Source of the DNA: Priapulus caudatus | Lineage: Eukaryota; Priapulida; Priapulimorpha; Priapulimorphida; Priapulidae | Direction: 5' to 3' | DNA length: 47,583 bases | NCBI RefSeq assembly: GCF_000485595.1 | Contig: NW_014578066.1 | Coordinates: 64,866 to 112,448 of the forward strand | Shown here: one piece after another, positions 1-9,799 of the stretch | Numbering within the stretch: position 1 is the stretch's first letter | Layout of the letters: each line of letters opens with the position of its first letter | Notes under the pieces: generated by a model | Told to the model about the DNA's origin: nothing | Database searches by the model: none | What the model saw: only the letters and a program-made list of their open reading frames with translations | Made by a program: the position numbers and the translations under genes

Positions 1-210
1 TTTAATGAAGCGTAGATGATTAGTAGATAGGAAATCAATTATTTTTCGTCAAAAACTGACGTACAACGAGTGACACAAAAAAGTATCACTCTGTGTAATA
101 GCATTCCTGTTATATGAAACACAGACAAGATCAACGCATAGCTAGGCAAGCGTCATCCTGTTTGAAGTTCGTTCGTGAGCTAGGCTACTTTTTATAGAGC
201 ATATAATTAG
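1..210 (+). repeat. Leader of helicase repeat, copy A (truncated by window edge)
   Basis: Matches the end of the leader that precedes the other two helicase copies (17608-17806 and 28068-28275). Shared words include ATTAGTAGATA, TTCGTCAAAAACTGACG and TTCGTGAGCTAGGCTA. It ends in ATATAATTAG, a usable 3' splice acceptor, immediately before the helicase reading frame. No coding signal is seen. Confidence 0.75.
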
Positions 211-640
211 GAACAATGAAATCAAATGCCTAAAAAGTGTGCGGTGTTAAGTACAACTGGTCTGGCTGCAGCGATTTACTCTGAGCTTTGAAAGCACGCA
301 CTCTGCACAGGCTGGTCCAGGGACTTCGTGCATGGAGGCATTCACCCAGACTCGATTGGTGAACCTGATACAGCACATGACCTGTTCATTATGACAAAAT
401 GCAAAGAAACACTTTCTGTTCACGTCTGCACCAGTTCTAGACGCTGCTGCGATGAAATTTCAATGTGCTCAGCTATAATGTTTCTGAAAACTTACGAAAA
501 TCTGCAGAGCATCAGGACACATCCTCAGCCCTTTGGTTGGTGATACCAGTAATACGCAGCGGTGACTTTACTACACCACCGTACAAAACGAAATAGCGAC
601 ACGCGGACTCACTGTTTACAGTAGTTCTTTCTCACCCAAT
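211..640 (+). pseudogene. PIF1-like helicase, N-terminal part, copy A
   Basis: Collinear with the better-read copy at 17807-18794. Recognisable pieces are the GTGCGGTGTTAAGTACAACTGG word (CAVLSTTGLAA in the good copy), the TCxxTGGATGAAATTTCAATGC-like Walker B region and a garbled GGIQLIAAGDF region near 535-575. PIF1-family enzymes are 5'-3' superfamily 1B DNA helicases that unwind DNA with ATP. Here the frame breaks every few tens of bases, so nothing could be translated. Downstream, homology fades into a C-saturated stretch rather than ending at a clean junction. Identity as a helicase copy is firm; functional status is broken, by decay or by assembly error. Confidence 0.7.
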
Positions 641-1395
641 TTTCACATACACGCCCACGCGAAGCTCGCTTCACAGACCAGACCAAACCATCCCACGCTC
701 GCACTCACGCAGAGTCCCACACCTCATAATAAGACTCTCACCGCACTGCTCACCACACAGACACAAACGCAACTCACTCGAGCAACTCTCTATTCAGCGC
801 CCCCGCATCTCACAGTACCCAAACCGCCCACCGCTCTCACCTCGTCTACCCTGTCAACGCACCACCACACTTGCCACTGCCAACGCCACCTCACACAAGC
901 ACCTGTGCCCGACACTCCTCACCCCCACACGTTTACGCGCACACCGGCACTTCTGAGACACACACCAACACACGCTCCCACCACACCGATGTCACGCGCA
1001 CCCCAAAACCACTCGCTTACACCCTGCCCCACCGCAAGCACCCCACCCCACGTCAATTCGCTCGCACACCGCAAATATGTCTCATCGATCAAGCTTCGCC
1101 AACACATCGCGCCTGCGAGCCTCAACCGCTCGACGCACACCACACACCCGAGCGTCCACGTCCCACCTCGCAGACAATTAGGCTCTACGCTTCAAACCAC
1201 CCAACACGAACGCCTCTCTCCCTCACTCCACTCCACGATCACACACCACCTCTAACCTCTCATCAACCAATCCCTATCTGCACACGCACAGGCACACACA
1301 AAGCACACGCACATGCGCCCTACTCGCTCACAACCCCCAACACTCACGCCCCGGCCCCCTGCCCCCCGACCCCCCCGCCCCTCCCTTGACCGTTA
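640..1395. other. C-saturated, G-poor degenerate stretch inside helicase copy A
   Basis: Roughly 755 bases rich in C and A and nearly free of G on this strand. It replaces about 440 bases of helicase sequence seen at 28760-29195. Islands of homology survive, for example AGACCAGACCAAACC, AATAAGACTCTCACCGCACTGCT and CTCTCTATTCAG, with extra Cs inserted between matching bases. Homology recovers at GTATGCTTTAAC (about 1399). Long open frames here are composition artefacts. Confidence 0.75.
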
Positions 1396-2297
1396 ACCGT
1401 ATGCTTTAACCCCGACTACCCACCATGCCCGACCATGGCACCCAGCCTACGCCTGACGGTGGTTAATTGGCAAGCACATCCAACAATCCAGCGGCAACTC
1501 GTGTTCCAGTAAGAAGGGAACAAACGCTGGCTGTATGTTGTGTTTATTGGCCTAACCACAACCGATTCAATCCGCCCTCGCGACCACATCCTGGCTTTTG
1601 TCAAAAATAATTCCCCTTACCGATGACACTGAAAATGCAGCTGGGCCATACAGCTGATAAGCAGTGTTGCTCTTTCCATATAGAAGAAACCAAAACACCG
1701 AGAGAATATTGCCAGGAAAATATTTTGGACTCTTCCTTTTCCGAAGAAGAGATGCGCCTCATTGACAGCATGTTGACGGAATCAGCATCAACTGTCACAA
1801 ACGTTTGCGATGTCAATGTTGCGGTAGACAGCCAACAAGCTACAGCTGCCAAGCTGCAAATACCGTATACTTGCCCACTTTCGGCCACTGAGTTGCTGGA
1901 GAACATTCATACGGTTGGAATAATCGATGAACAGCAAAACATCAACAGTATCTGTGACTACCTTAGGCAGGATGAGCTGCAGCAGCCTGTACAGCAATAT
2001 CTCACTGCCATCTGAACACAGCTATGTGGCATTGTGGCCAAAAGTATGCCACCTGGTGTCAATATTGCTTCCCACACTTTCACTCAGTACTTTGGCGAAT
2101 TCCATTCTTACCTTCAGAGCGAACATTTCAAAACTGTAACTGGAGCACTCATGAAAACACATATTGTTGATGATGTCCATCTGTCATTTGGCACTAAAGC
2201 TGTTACAATAGTTGGACAGCAGCTTATCGAAAAATGCACTGAGCACGTTCTAACTGATCAGCAGAAAACTGATCAGCAGATGGTAGCATTCTTCTAA
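1396..2297 (+). pseudogene. PIF1-like helicase C-terminus plus extension, copy A
   Basis: Begins at the motif VI end region (copy B reads PGQLGVSVGRGT here, the usual PIF1 NPGQLGVAxxR block) and runs on through a long C-terminal extension. The extension is open at 1623-2015 (130 aa) and 2034-2297, with one frameshift near 2010. It contains SEEEMRLIDSM and LSATELLENIHTVGIIDE, and ends at QQMVAF before TAA. I recognise the helicase end but not the extension, which has the look of a real protein and is also present at 29380-30055. No zinc-binding pattern or membrane segment is evident. Copy A is better preserved here than copy B. Confidence 0.65.
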
Positions 2298-2560
2298 ATA
2301 TAGCTAACTAATAATATAGTGTAATTAAAACTGAAATAATAGTTAAGGATTACCAAAAATGGGTCAAAGTTCCGCCACAAAAAACTCGTCACAGGAATGG
2401 ATTTTGTTTTATTCTGTAAACGGAGCTCTGTTTCTTGTGACTGGGGCTATCGAATAAGCTTAAAAATTCCATTGTGGGTCATTTCTAAAAAAATGACTCC
2501 CTATCCCTAATTGGATGTTTTCTTACATACTAATTACATTTTTTCCCATTTTTTTTTCAG
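2298..2560 (+). other. Intron-like interval before terminal exon, copy A
   Basis: AT-rich noncoding stretch that ends in a strong polypyrimidine tract, CATTTTTTTTTCAG, at about 2546-2560. The same interval and acceptor are at 30060-30335 in copy B. It is consistent with an intron between the helicase extension and the last exon. Confidence 0.45.
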
Positions 2561-2783
2561 GTAAAATGCCTCCAAAGAAGCACAGGTCATTCAGTGTGGA
2601 ACTTGGTGTAGGGAGAAAGTATCTTCAGGAAAATTACGAGATGCTACCAAATGCTACGACAGAACTGAAATGTGCTACATGTCTTCTTGTCAAAGCCGCA
2701 GCGAGCAGACACAGAGCGCTACATCGTATATAATTAACCTGAATTTACCTGACTCCACCCCTCACCTATATTGATGAAATAAA
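2561..2783 (+). CDS. Predicted terminal exon after the helicase, with poly(A) signal, copy A
   Basis: Follows a strong 3' splice acceptor. The frame starts KMPPKKHRSFSVELGV and is open to a TAA at 2731-2733. Copy B supports a different last part: with one base restored in the run at about 2644, the frame would continue to a stop that overlaps the AATAAA at 2778-2783, as it does at 30556-30558. The product is not recognised; it is basic at its start and carries several cysteines later. It may be the last exon of the helicase gene or of an unrelated gene caught by the repeat. The splice join is inferred, not shown. Confidence 0.4.
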
Positions 2784-3480
2784 CCATATTTCTGTTCAGT
2801 ATTACTCACTTTGTTTGCCTTCTTATTTGATGATGCAGCAAAATAAACGTCGTGTAAATTTCATTATGAATTTCCGCGTATATATACTGTAATACGATAT
2901 GCACTGACCCAACAATGGACCTTGCAAGTATGCAAAAAATGCAAGTAAATTTCGGACAAGTAAAGATTGCTTCTTGTTGCCCGAAAGCACAACCAGATAT
3001 GAAAATAAGTGTCGAGGGCTGCATCATCACATTAACTGTCCATAGACGCTAATAAGGAACCCTATGCCTTCCTTGTAGCCAGCAGTGATTTGTAGAAGCA
3101 TATTTGGTAGTGGTATCGCGACTCATTTTGCAAGATCAGGGGTATAAAAGAGCCCGCACGAGACACGGGGCTGTCGTCCTCACCCTCGTCTGTTCTTAGA
3201 TTTACTGTGTAGTGCGCAACCTTATTTTACACTGTGTGATTGTACGTGCTTAGTGAGTAAATAATATACGGTGAAGCGGCAGTTGTGAACTACATTCCCT
3301 CTCTTCTAATTTTATTCCTGTTTTATACACACTTAACGGCGGCAGTATAGCAGCAAAGCTTGTAGCGGCACAGTTTGTCTGGCAGCAGAATTTATCCAGC
3401 AACTAACAATATGCTTACTGCCAAGCAAAGTAACCAAGCAGTTCAGTAAACAACATCGCGCTAGCTAATCAAATAATTGG
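2784..3480 (+). promoter_or_regulatory. TATA-containing LTR-like region, copy A
   Basis: Non-coding, conserved at 30560-31260. It contains GGGGTATAAAAGAGCCCGC (TATA box 3143-3150) followed about 30 bases later by a GTCGTCCTCACCCTCGTCTG start-site-like stretch. Position upstream of the gag-integrase frame, length and TATA placement suit the U3-R part of a BEL/Pao 5' LTR. I could not find a matching 3' LTR or exact TG...CA ends, so a plain promoter remains possible. Confidence 0.4.
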
Positions 3481-4476
3481 AAAACGCCATGATTGCAGTT
3501 TTATTGTTAATAAAGGTAAAATTACAAGGTTATAAGGTTAGCCCGTAAAAGGGCGCCTATAAATCGTTGTGCAACCAATATTAATTGGATGGCAAAAGAG
3601 AAGACACCACACAGGCCTAATCACGTGAGACATGGCACTCCACCGACCAGAATCCCCGCACACATTACCAGTTTGTTTTTTAGACCATAGAAATAATATT
3701 AGGCCGATGTACCACAGCTGATGTCAGCGTCATCGGCTTGGCCCGTACATCTAGCGCACCGATCACGACTCGCGCAAGACACACAAAGCATTCTTCTGGA
3801 AAAACAGACCGCACGCCTGCGCAGACGACAACAACTCGCGCCATGATGGCGAATATACCCCTCTCGATCGGCTGGCTAGTGGGGCCATGCGAGGAATGAA
3901 GTTTTCCTTTCTCTCGAGATTCGCCGGCCGATGCGTCAGTGCGTGGCGCCAGCCCGTGCAGAAATAGAACACGCGTGCAACAAAGTGTAAAATTAAGCAA
4001 TCTTACATTTCCTTGATTTCTAACCCATGTCATAAGAATATCCCTGGTCTTCGCTGACTCAAGCTACGTAATAATGCGCACTTCTGCGTATCCCATGGCA
4101 TATTCTGAGCGTATAAGCACTTTGTAGATGTATTAGCCTGTTTGTGCATCAGGTGTTGGAGAGCCACCCACACGGACACGGGACAGAGACCCATTAGACG
4201 GGGCCACTCTGCGCGTTGGACACCGGTCGACAACAGATTCGAGCTGCGTACTGGAGGGCGGCTCCAGAACGCGGGTTTCACCGAGAACACGTCGGAGTCC
4301 AGAGTCCTTGAAGTACACGCACGCTTATCCAAGGAAGAAAGCATTGCAAAAACTGCGCAGCGCGAACGCGACTCCTGGTATTCCTACTTTCTGTTACAGA
4401 TGCAATCAGCTATGTATGCCCAGTCGCTTAGTGGAAATCTTCACTGTTTGTTGACCAATGTTACGTAAATAATATG
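3481..4476 (+). other. Degenerate leader region, copy A, with one exon-like piece
   Basis: Collinear with 31260-31990 in copy B but longer, with additional G and C bases, as if the copies had been read differently. An acceptor-like TTTGTGCATCAG precedes a stretch at about 4153-4468 (open as 4142-4468, 108 aa) that copy B also holds in damaged form (31770-31985). No recognisable domain. Reverse-strand frames over the same bases look no better. Confidence 0.3.
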
Positions 4477-4693
4477 AGGATCGGGGACGGCAGAAACCCC
4501 CGGCAAGCCTCCGACGCAGGCCGACACCGCACGCCCCGACACCCCCCGAGCGCGCCGCCCGCGGCGCCCGCGCCCTACCCGATCCGAACCCCGCCCGCGC
4601 CACGGTGCGGCCGGGCGGCGGGCCCGGCGACACACGCGCGCCGCGCACCTCCGCCCGGGGCCGCCGCCGCGTGGGCCCAGCAACCCCGCGGCC
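4477..4693. other. GC-rich insertion specific to copy A
   Basis: About 215 bases, extremely rich in C and G, lie between AATAATATGAG and GATAATAACACAG. In copy B these flanks are joined directly (about 32000-32020). The insert has no repeats at its ends, no coding signal that is not explained by composition, and no counterpart elsewhere in the window. Confidence 0.7.
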
Positions 4694-4724
4694 TAGATAA
4701 TAACACAGAGTTAAATTAGATTTC

Positions 4725-5460
4725 ATGCGTTTTTTACCGAAATTATACAACGATGCAAGTTTACACCGTTCTTGGGCTTCGTTCTGTACCTTAATTATTT
4801 ACCACTTATTATGGCCAATGATCACATCGGACGATTCGAAGGGACTCGACAGTTTCAGCATCTTCCTGGTGGAATGCCAATATGCAATCCAAAGCCTGAG
4901 CGAGGAAAGGGTGTTCGAGTATCCAGAAGAACGTAAACTCCTGCGTGCAGCAAACTACCGTTCTTCATGCTCGACCGTTGGAGAACTCTGGCACACGATC
5001 GCAGAGAGAAGGGCTACTACGCAACGTTCTTGTCTTCTTACGACTTTGTCGCCTTCGTCAAGAAAGCCCGGAAAGAGAATGACCCAGTGTTTGGCAAGCA
5101 GGAAATGAGTATGAATAAGAACCAAGAAAGGACCGATGCCAGGGCTGGACAGTACTCAAAGTCCGGAGCTTCAGACTTCAGGTCTGCACGTGCCAAGGGG
5201 ATGGCAGTTAACGCCTACACCGACAACGAGCAACGCTATATCAAGAGTGCATGGCAACCCAGCGAATCGTTACCGAAACGGGGCCAGTAGTGATGGCGCA
5301 AGCTTCAACAAGAGTCGAGATTCTACAATGCAGGAGGAGGAACGACATGGTCGAAGAAGAGCGCAGCTACGAGCGAAACAAGCGGCGATGCTGTATCATG
5401 CTTGTTTTGCGAAGGACACCATCTCATCGATGACTGTAGGAAGTTTAGAGGAGCTTCACG
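4725..5460 (+). pseudogene. gag: BEL/Pao Gag with CCHC zinc knuckle, copy A
   Basis: Gag packages element RNA into cytoplasmic particles. The frame at 4725-5108 contains LDSFSIFLVECQYAIQSL; after a shift, 4967-5290 contains DRWRTLAHDRREKGYY and FVAFVKKARKENDPVFGKQ. This is the LP...RW / F..FV..EA...DPVFG pattern of BEL/Pao Gag. A zinc knuckle follows at 5399-5437: CLFCEGHHLIDDC, matching CX2CX3HX4C as is common in this superfamily. At least two frameshifts are present. The knuckle is followed directly by integrase: protease, RT and RNase H are absent, exactly as in copies B and C. Confidence 0.75.
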
Positions 5461-6309
5461 CCGAAGAGAAACAAGCTGGCGCCGCCTTGATCCAGGTCGT
5501 CGAAGATGGGCTTCTGAAGGTTGGCGGTCGTCTCCAACGATCGAACGTGCCGCAAGCTGCCAAACATCAGGTGATCGTTTCGAAAGAGTCACACGTCGCT
5601 GACCTCATCCTCAGGCAGGTGCAAGTGGAAGTTGGGCACAGCGGAAGGAATCATATGTTAGCGAGGCTGCACGAACCGATACTGTATAGGCCAGCGCCAA
5701 CTACATGATACGCAAACTGGTCGGGCATTGTGTTCATTGCAGACGCAGGAAGGAGAAGCGTGGAGAGCAGAAAATGGCCGACCTGCACACAGATCGAATC
5801 CTACCTGACGACGCCGCCGTTCAGCCGCAGTCGGGGGTTGACTACTTTGGAAACTTTGAAGTCAAGCCGAGAAAGGAGTATAGAGAAGAGATACGGTGTA
5901 AATATTTACATGCCTCACAACGCCGAGCCATACACATCGAAGTGTCACATCTCTTGATACGGGATCCTACATAAATGCTATGAGGAAATTAAATCGCACA
6001 CAGAGCGGCAAGTTGTCAAAATGAGGTCGGATAATGGCACGACATTTCGTGTGTGCAAAAAAACGAGCTGAAGGATGCCGTTAATGGATGGAACAAGGAG
6101 CAAGATACACAACACGATAGCTGCAGTTGTACGATCGACTGGGAGTTCAACCGCGCCAGCTAGTGGTTCACCGCAGAGTAATGGAACGTTTGATACGTTC
6201 AATCAGGAAGGTTCTGGAGAGTACGTTCAGAGAACAGCGAATGGAAAATGCCCCCAGGATGGGACCTGACTTTAACGGTCCCAATTCAAACTCAAAGCTC
6301 AACCTTTAG
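5461..6309 (+). pseudogene. BEL/Pao integrase fused to Gag, copy A
   Basis: Retroviral-type integrase that would join element DNA to the host chromosome. In this copy the Gag end and integrase start are in one frame (ORF 5136-5708), reading AALIQVVEDGLLKVGGRLQ. The HHCC zinc-binding module is visible (GHSGRNH, then CVHCRRR after a shift near 5690). Core pieces GVDYFGNF, IRCK.., RSDNGT and ERLIRSIRKVLEST are spread over three frames with several indels between 5700 and 6250. The C-terminal DUF5641-type region is missing and the frame ends at SKLNL near 6309. Copy C is the cleanest version. Confidence 0.75.
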
Positions 6310-6604
6310 GCCAATACTCTCCGTTAATTCTAATAAACGTAACCAGTGAATAAGCGTACCGACTGGTATTTCAACATCGGATCAATGTCTAGACATTGGT
6401 CCGATGTCCATCTGACATCGAAATTTTGACAAAGATTTGTAAAAAAACGGAAGCATGTAACTACACTTTGTTCGAGTCACGAGAGATGATGCGCGACAGC
6501 GAGCGCGCAGAAAATTGGTATTTTTAATAGAGAAAAAAAAACGAATATTTACATATCAACATCTCTCGACAGACCCCTGCAATAATCCAACGATATCATC
6601 CATT
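6310..6604 (+). other. AT-rich 3' flank of gag-integrase, copy A, with poly(A)-like signals
   Basis: Conserved in copies B and C. It contains AATAAAC just after the integrase stop (6331-6337 region), the palindrome listed separately, and an A-run. No coding signal. Confidence 0.5.
6374..6407. repeat. 34-bp near-perfect palindrome, copy A
   Basis: Left arm ACATCGGATCAATGTCT; the right arm is its reverse complement with one mismatch (AGACATTGGTCCGATGT). The centre is TCTAGA with no spacer. It lies about 65 bases after the integrase stop and is retained base for base at 33689-33722 and 42047-42080, although the surrounding sequence is full of indels. Confidence 0.9.
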
Positions 6605-7930
6605 TTTTTCCCCCCACGCGGAGGGTGGTGGGGGGCCTGGGGCGTGCCGGGGCGAGGGATCGCGGGCGCGAGTGGGTGGGCGTGAGAGTACGGGGGGGCG
6701 AGATGCAAGAGACCGGATGCAGTCCGGGTGGTAGGGCCGGACGAGAGGCTGAGCGGTACGGGTGGCGGGGGCGGGTGTGGACGGGTGGTGGTAGTGGGGG
6801 CGCGGGATGGGAAGACGGTGTGAGGCAGGGCTGGAGGGCCGCTGTGTTGGGTGGAGTGGGGGTAGCTCGGTCGGGGACCGAGGGGTGAGGTGTGGTAAGG
6901 GACGGGCGGGGGGGCGGGGCTGGGGGGAGGGCGCGGATGCGGGGGGGAAGACGCGCTCGTCGGGCCGGAGCAGGGGGGGGCCGAGGCCCTGACGACCAGG
7001 GGGGACTATGCGGGTGAGCCGGGGGGGGGCGGGGTGGCGGGGCGGGCCAGGGTCGCGTGAGGGCCCTCTTGGCGCACGATGACGAGATGCGGGGCGCCGC
7101 GCGGCGGGGCGGGGGCTGCGTAGAGCGGAGGGTGAGCGTAGGTGTGGGGGCCGGGAGCAAGGGACCGGGGGGTCGGCGGCCGCAAGAGCCGTGTAGGCGG
7201 GGGCCGGCGCGGGGCGGAGTCGGCTGGGACGCGCGGGGCGCGCGGGGGCGGGCGCTCGGGGGGCCGTTGGGTTGGGGGCGGCGTCGACGGCGCAGAGGGT
7301 ATGCCGGGCAGGGGGCCGCAGGCGGGGAGCGGAGGAAGGGGTGCAGGGAGGGGGGGAGGTCGCGGTGGTGGCGGGGGGTGGAGGCCGCGGTCGGTGGCGG
7401 TTGTGGGGCAGGAAGGGGGCGGGGGGGGGACGGCGGGCGGACGGGGGCCGGCACGCCTGCGGGTTGACCGGGGGGGGAGGAGGGGTGAGCTGGAAGGTGA
7501 GGCCCACAAAGTGGGGGGGTGGGTGGGGCTGTGGCGGTGGGGATGGAGGCGAATCGGGCTAGGTCGGGGGCGGTGCAGGACCAGGTGGGGCAGGATGGCA
7601 GGCGGCGGGGGGGGTGGCCGGTGGCGTGGGCCGGGGGGTGGCGACGGACGGTCGGGGAGGCGGGCGGCGGGAGGGAGAGCGGCTGGGGGGTGCGGGGGGG
7701 TGCGGGGGGGGGGGGGGCCCGGTGCCGCGGAGGGGGGGGGGGGGGAGGGGGGGGGGTGTGAAGGTGGTCGCGGGGGTGGGCGGGTTGCGGGTGGGGAGGG
7801 GGCGAGGGGGTCGGTGGGCGGCCCGCGGAGACGGGAGGGGCTGCGGTGGCAGGAAGGGCATCGCGGGTAGGGTGGCGGAAGGCAGTTGGCGGGTGGAGGG
7901 ACGGGGGCAGCTGGGGTGGAGAGGAGCAGG
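6605..7930. other. 1.3-kb G-saturated low-complexity block
   Basis: Extreme G bias on the + strand, with many runs of four or more Gs (for example around 7690-7760). It sits inside the TATCAGATA cluster, replacing roughly 25 bases seen in copy B at 33913-33935. Frames of 300 codons on either strand here are proline/arginine or glycine/arginine only and reflect composition. No counterpart in copies B or C. Confidence 0.85.
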
Positions 7931-8050
7931 CCTCACTATTAGTTTATCAAGATATCATCATATCAGGATATCACTAATTTTACCCCCTCATATCAGATAT
8001 CAAAATTTATTGATTTGGGCCATATCAGATATCACGAAACCATGTCACCC
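7931..8050. repeat. TATCAGATA palindromic-site cluster, copy A (right part)
   Basis: Four degenerate repeats of TCATATCAGATATCA within about 100 bases, spaced by AT-rich sequence such as CTAATTTTACCC and TTATTGATTTGGGCC. The same order and spacers occur at 33885-34010 and 42250-42368. Non-coding. Confidence 0.8.
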
Positions 8051-8560
8051 ACCACCGAATCACGCATATTTTCACAACTGGTATTAAATAAATTTGGTTC
8101 TGTCCATCCCTAAGTTCAGGGCTAAGGTTGGTCGCGGACTGGAGTGCTCTAACATGTGACTGGACGTAAATGCCGCGGATGGACGGAACGAGGCAGTTGT
8201 AGGGCTCGGGCGAAGGCGCCGACCTTGTTCCGGTCGACTGCGCGATAGACATGGGCGCGCTAATGTTTCAGAGGATATGTCGCAAGGAACCGAAAAAGCC
8301 ACGGAAACTGCAAGGCAGGTAAGATATAGGAGATTGCTCAGTTTCCACAATAAGGTGTCCACAAATCCGCCAAAACCGGACCCAACTGGAACATCGCCGC
8401 CTGGCGGGACGGCCCCCCTGCGATCTGCAAGGATTTGACATTTGTATCTGCTGCGCCAGGGCGGCGCACCGACTACAATCGGGGAAAAGGTGCTCAAATC
8501 GAGTTGCGTGTGAAGAGAGGGTCCACCTATGAGATTGAAACAAGAGAGCAAGATTGAGCG
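8051..8560. repeat. Conserved non-coding segment with GC inverted repeat, copy A
   Basis: Collinear with 34011-34484 and 42369-42840. The GC inverted repeat that is clean in copy B is damaged here (about 8400-8468, CCCCCCTGCGATC ... TGCGCCAGGGCGGCGCAC). Frames in this stretch are short and are not conserved between copies. Confidence 0.6.
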
Positions 8561-8663
8561 ACAACATCCCAACGAACCAAACATGGAGACGTTATGTTGG
8601 GCACCATATCCTCGCATGTTCCCAGATGGGGGCAAGGGAGAAATCCAAAAGTCCTAGAACAGA

Positions 8664-9400
8664 AGGTAGAACTAATTGCGAAATCACCGGTATGCGTACC
8701 GGGTGGTATCACCGGTGTATCACACAACTGCTAAAGCCTCCAAGTCGGAATTTTCAGTCCTTCATACGAATAGCACAATGAGCCACTGGCGTCTGCATTC
8801 TGTGTATTTAGTTTAAGGAAACTAATATGTGCTTTTTCTAGGGGGGAAGAAGGGTGAATTGTGAGTAGCCGGTGCTGAGATTGTAAAACTGGCCTACAAT
8901 GTAGTCAGTGTGCTAGAATATGGGGAGGCAGTGAAGGTAGAGAGCTACTGAAATCACGGCGTGATCTACGTGTATACCACCGGTGTACTCCACCCGCTGC
9001 TAAGCCTCGCAAAGTGAATTTGTTCGTCTTCATACATAGCAGTGAGGCCAGCAGGTCTCTCTTGTAATTTTGATTTAAGCTATAGTAGTGCATTTTTCTA
9101 AAATGTGTAACCGGCCGATGGTAAAAGCGTGCCGCATGTAGCAAGTGGGTCGTAGAGTATGGGCAGTGAAGGGTAGAACTACAGGAATCGATCCCGGTAT
9201 CTACCGTGTGTATCACCGGTGTATGCACCGGTGATCACCGCTGCTAAAGCCTGCCAAGTGGAATTTTCGCTCAATACATAGCAAATGAGCCACTGTCCTC
9301 TTCTTGTATTTATTTATAAAGCCTATATGTGCATTTTGTCTAAAATGTACCTAACTTGGTAAAACTGCCATGTATCAGTGTCTAGAATATGGGGCAGTGA
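8664..9400. repeat. ~235-bp satellite, three units, copy A
   Basis: Units start near GGTAGAACTA (8664), GGTAGAGAGCTACTG (8937) and GGTAGAACTACAGG (9172). Each has clustered ACCGGTGTATC words, GCTAAAGCCTCC, AATACATAGCAAATGAGCC and TATGTGCATTTTTCTAAAA. The same satellite is at 42899-43610. Non-coding. Confidence 0.8.
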
Positions 9401-9515
9401 CTTCGGCAGCATGTATCACGGTCTAAAATATGGGAAACCAGTGACTTACAGCCAACTTACGACTTAGTGACTTAGTGACTTAGACGTATAGACAGTGACC
9501 TTAGTGACTTCCGCT
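9400..9515. repeat. GACTTAGT short tandem repeat and satellite tail, copy A
   Basis: Contains GACTTAGTGACTTAGTGACTTAG (8-bp unit) beginning near 9461, plus isolated AGTGACTTA words. Counterpart at 43660-43715. Confidence 0.7.
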
Positions 9516-9799
9516 GGTTGGTAATGATTCAACACATGTCAAGACCGTCTGATGGCAGAATGGTGTATGTTTTTCTTTTCAGAAAAATGTTGTGAATGGT
9601 GTGCTACTATCCGGATCTCCGAAGGAGTGGCCGGCAGGTGCCCGTTGTGAAATCCGGCCACTGCTGCCAAGTTGCTCTAAGTCGGCCTAAGTCTGCAGCT
9701 CAAAAAGGCCTACCAAGGCGGCACAACAGGCATGTATCAACGGCGGTCTAAAAGTATGGGACAGTGACTTATATATCACGTTTATAAAGCATCATAGTT
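9516..9799 (+). other. Possible first exon region before the exon array, copy A
   Basis: Contains TTTTTCTTTTCAG (about 9569-9581), a good 3' splice acceptor, followed by a stretch conserved at 43790-43900 in copy C. The reading frame differs between the copies through indels, so no product can be given. The right end carries the ATGTATCA...GGGACAGTGACTTA repeat. Confidence 0.3.

Noticed and set aside
871-1389. 172-codon and 116-codon ORFs in the C-rich stretch
   Set aside because: Composition artefact within diluted helicase sequence; the codon content (T, P, H) follows the base bias.
2806-3030. 74-codon minus-strand ORF and a short plus-strand ORF in the LTR-like region
   Set aside because: Copies A and B differ by indels that change both frames, and no frame is preserved in the two.
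3680-4033. 117-codon minus-strand ORF upstream of gag
   Set aside because: Absent from copy B, where the collinear sequence is shorter and AT-rich.
4477-4500. Sequencing-adapter origin of the GC insert (starts GATCGGGGACGG)
   Set aside because: Only the first six bases match a common adapter start; the rest does not follow it.
6549-7936. Several 125-303 codon ORFs on both strands of the G-rich block
   Set aside because: Products are only Pro/Arg/Ala/His or Gly/Arg/Trp. The frames exist because AT-rich stop codons cannot occur; no counterpart in copies B or C.
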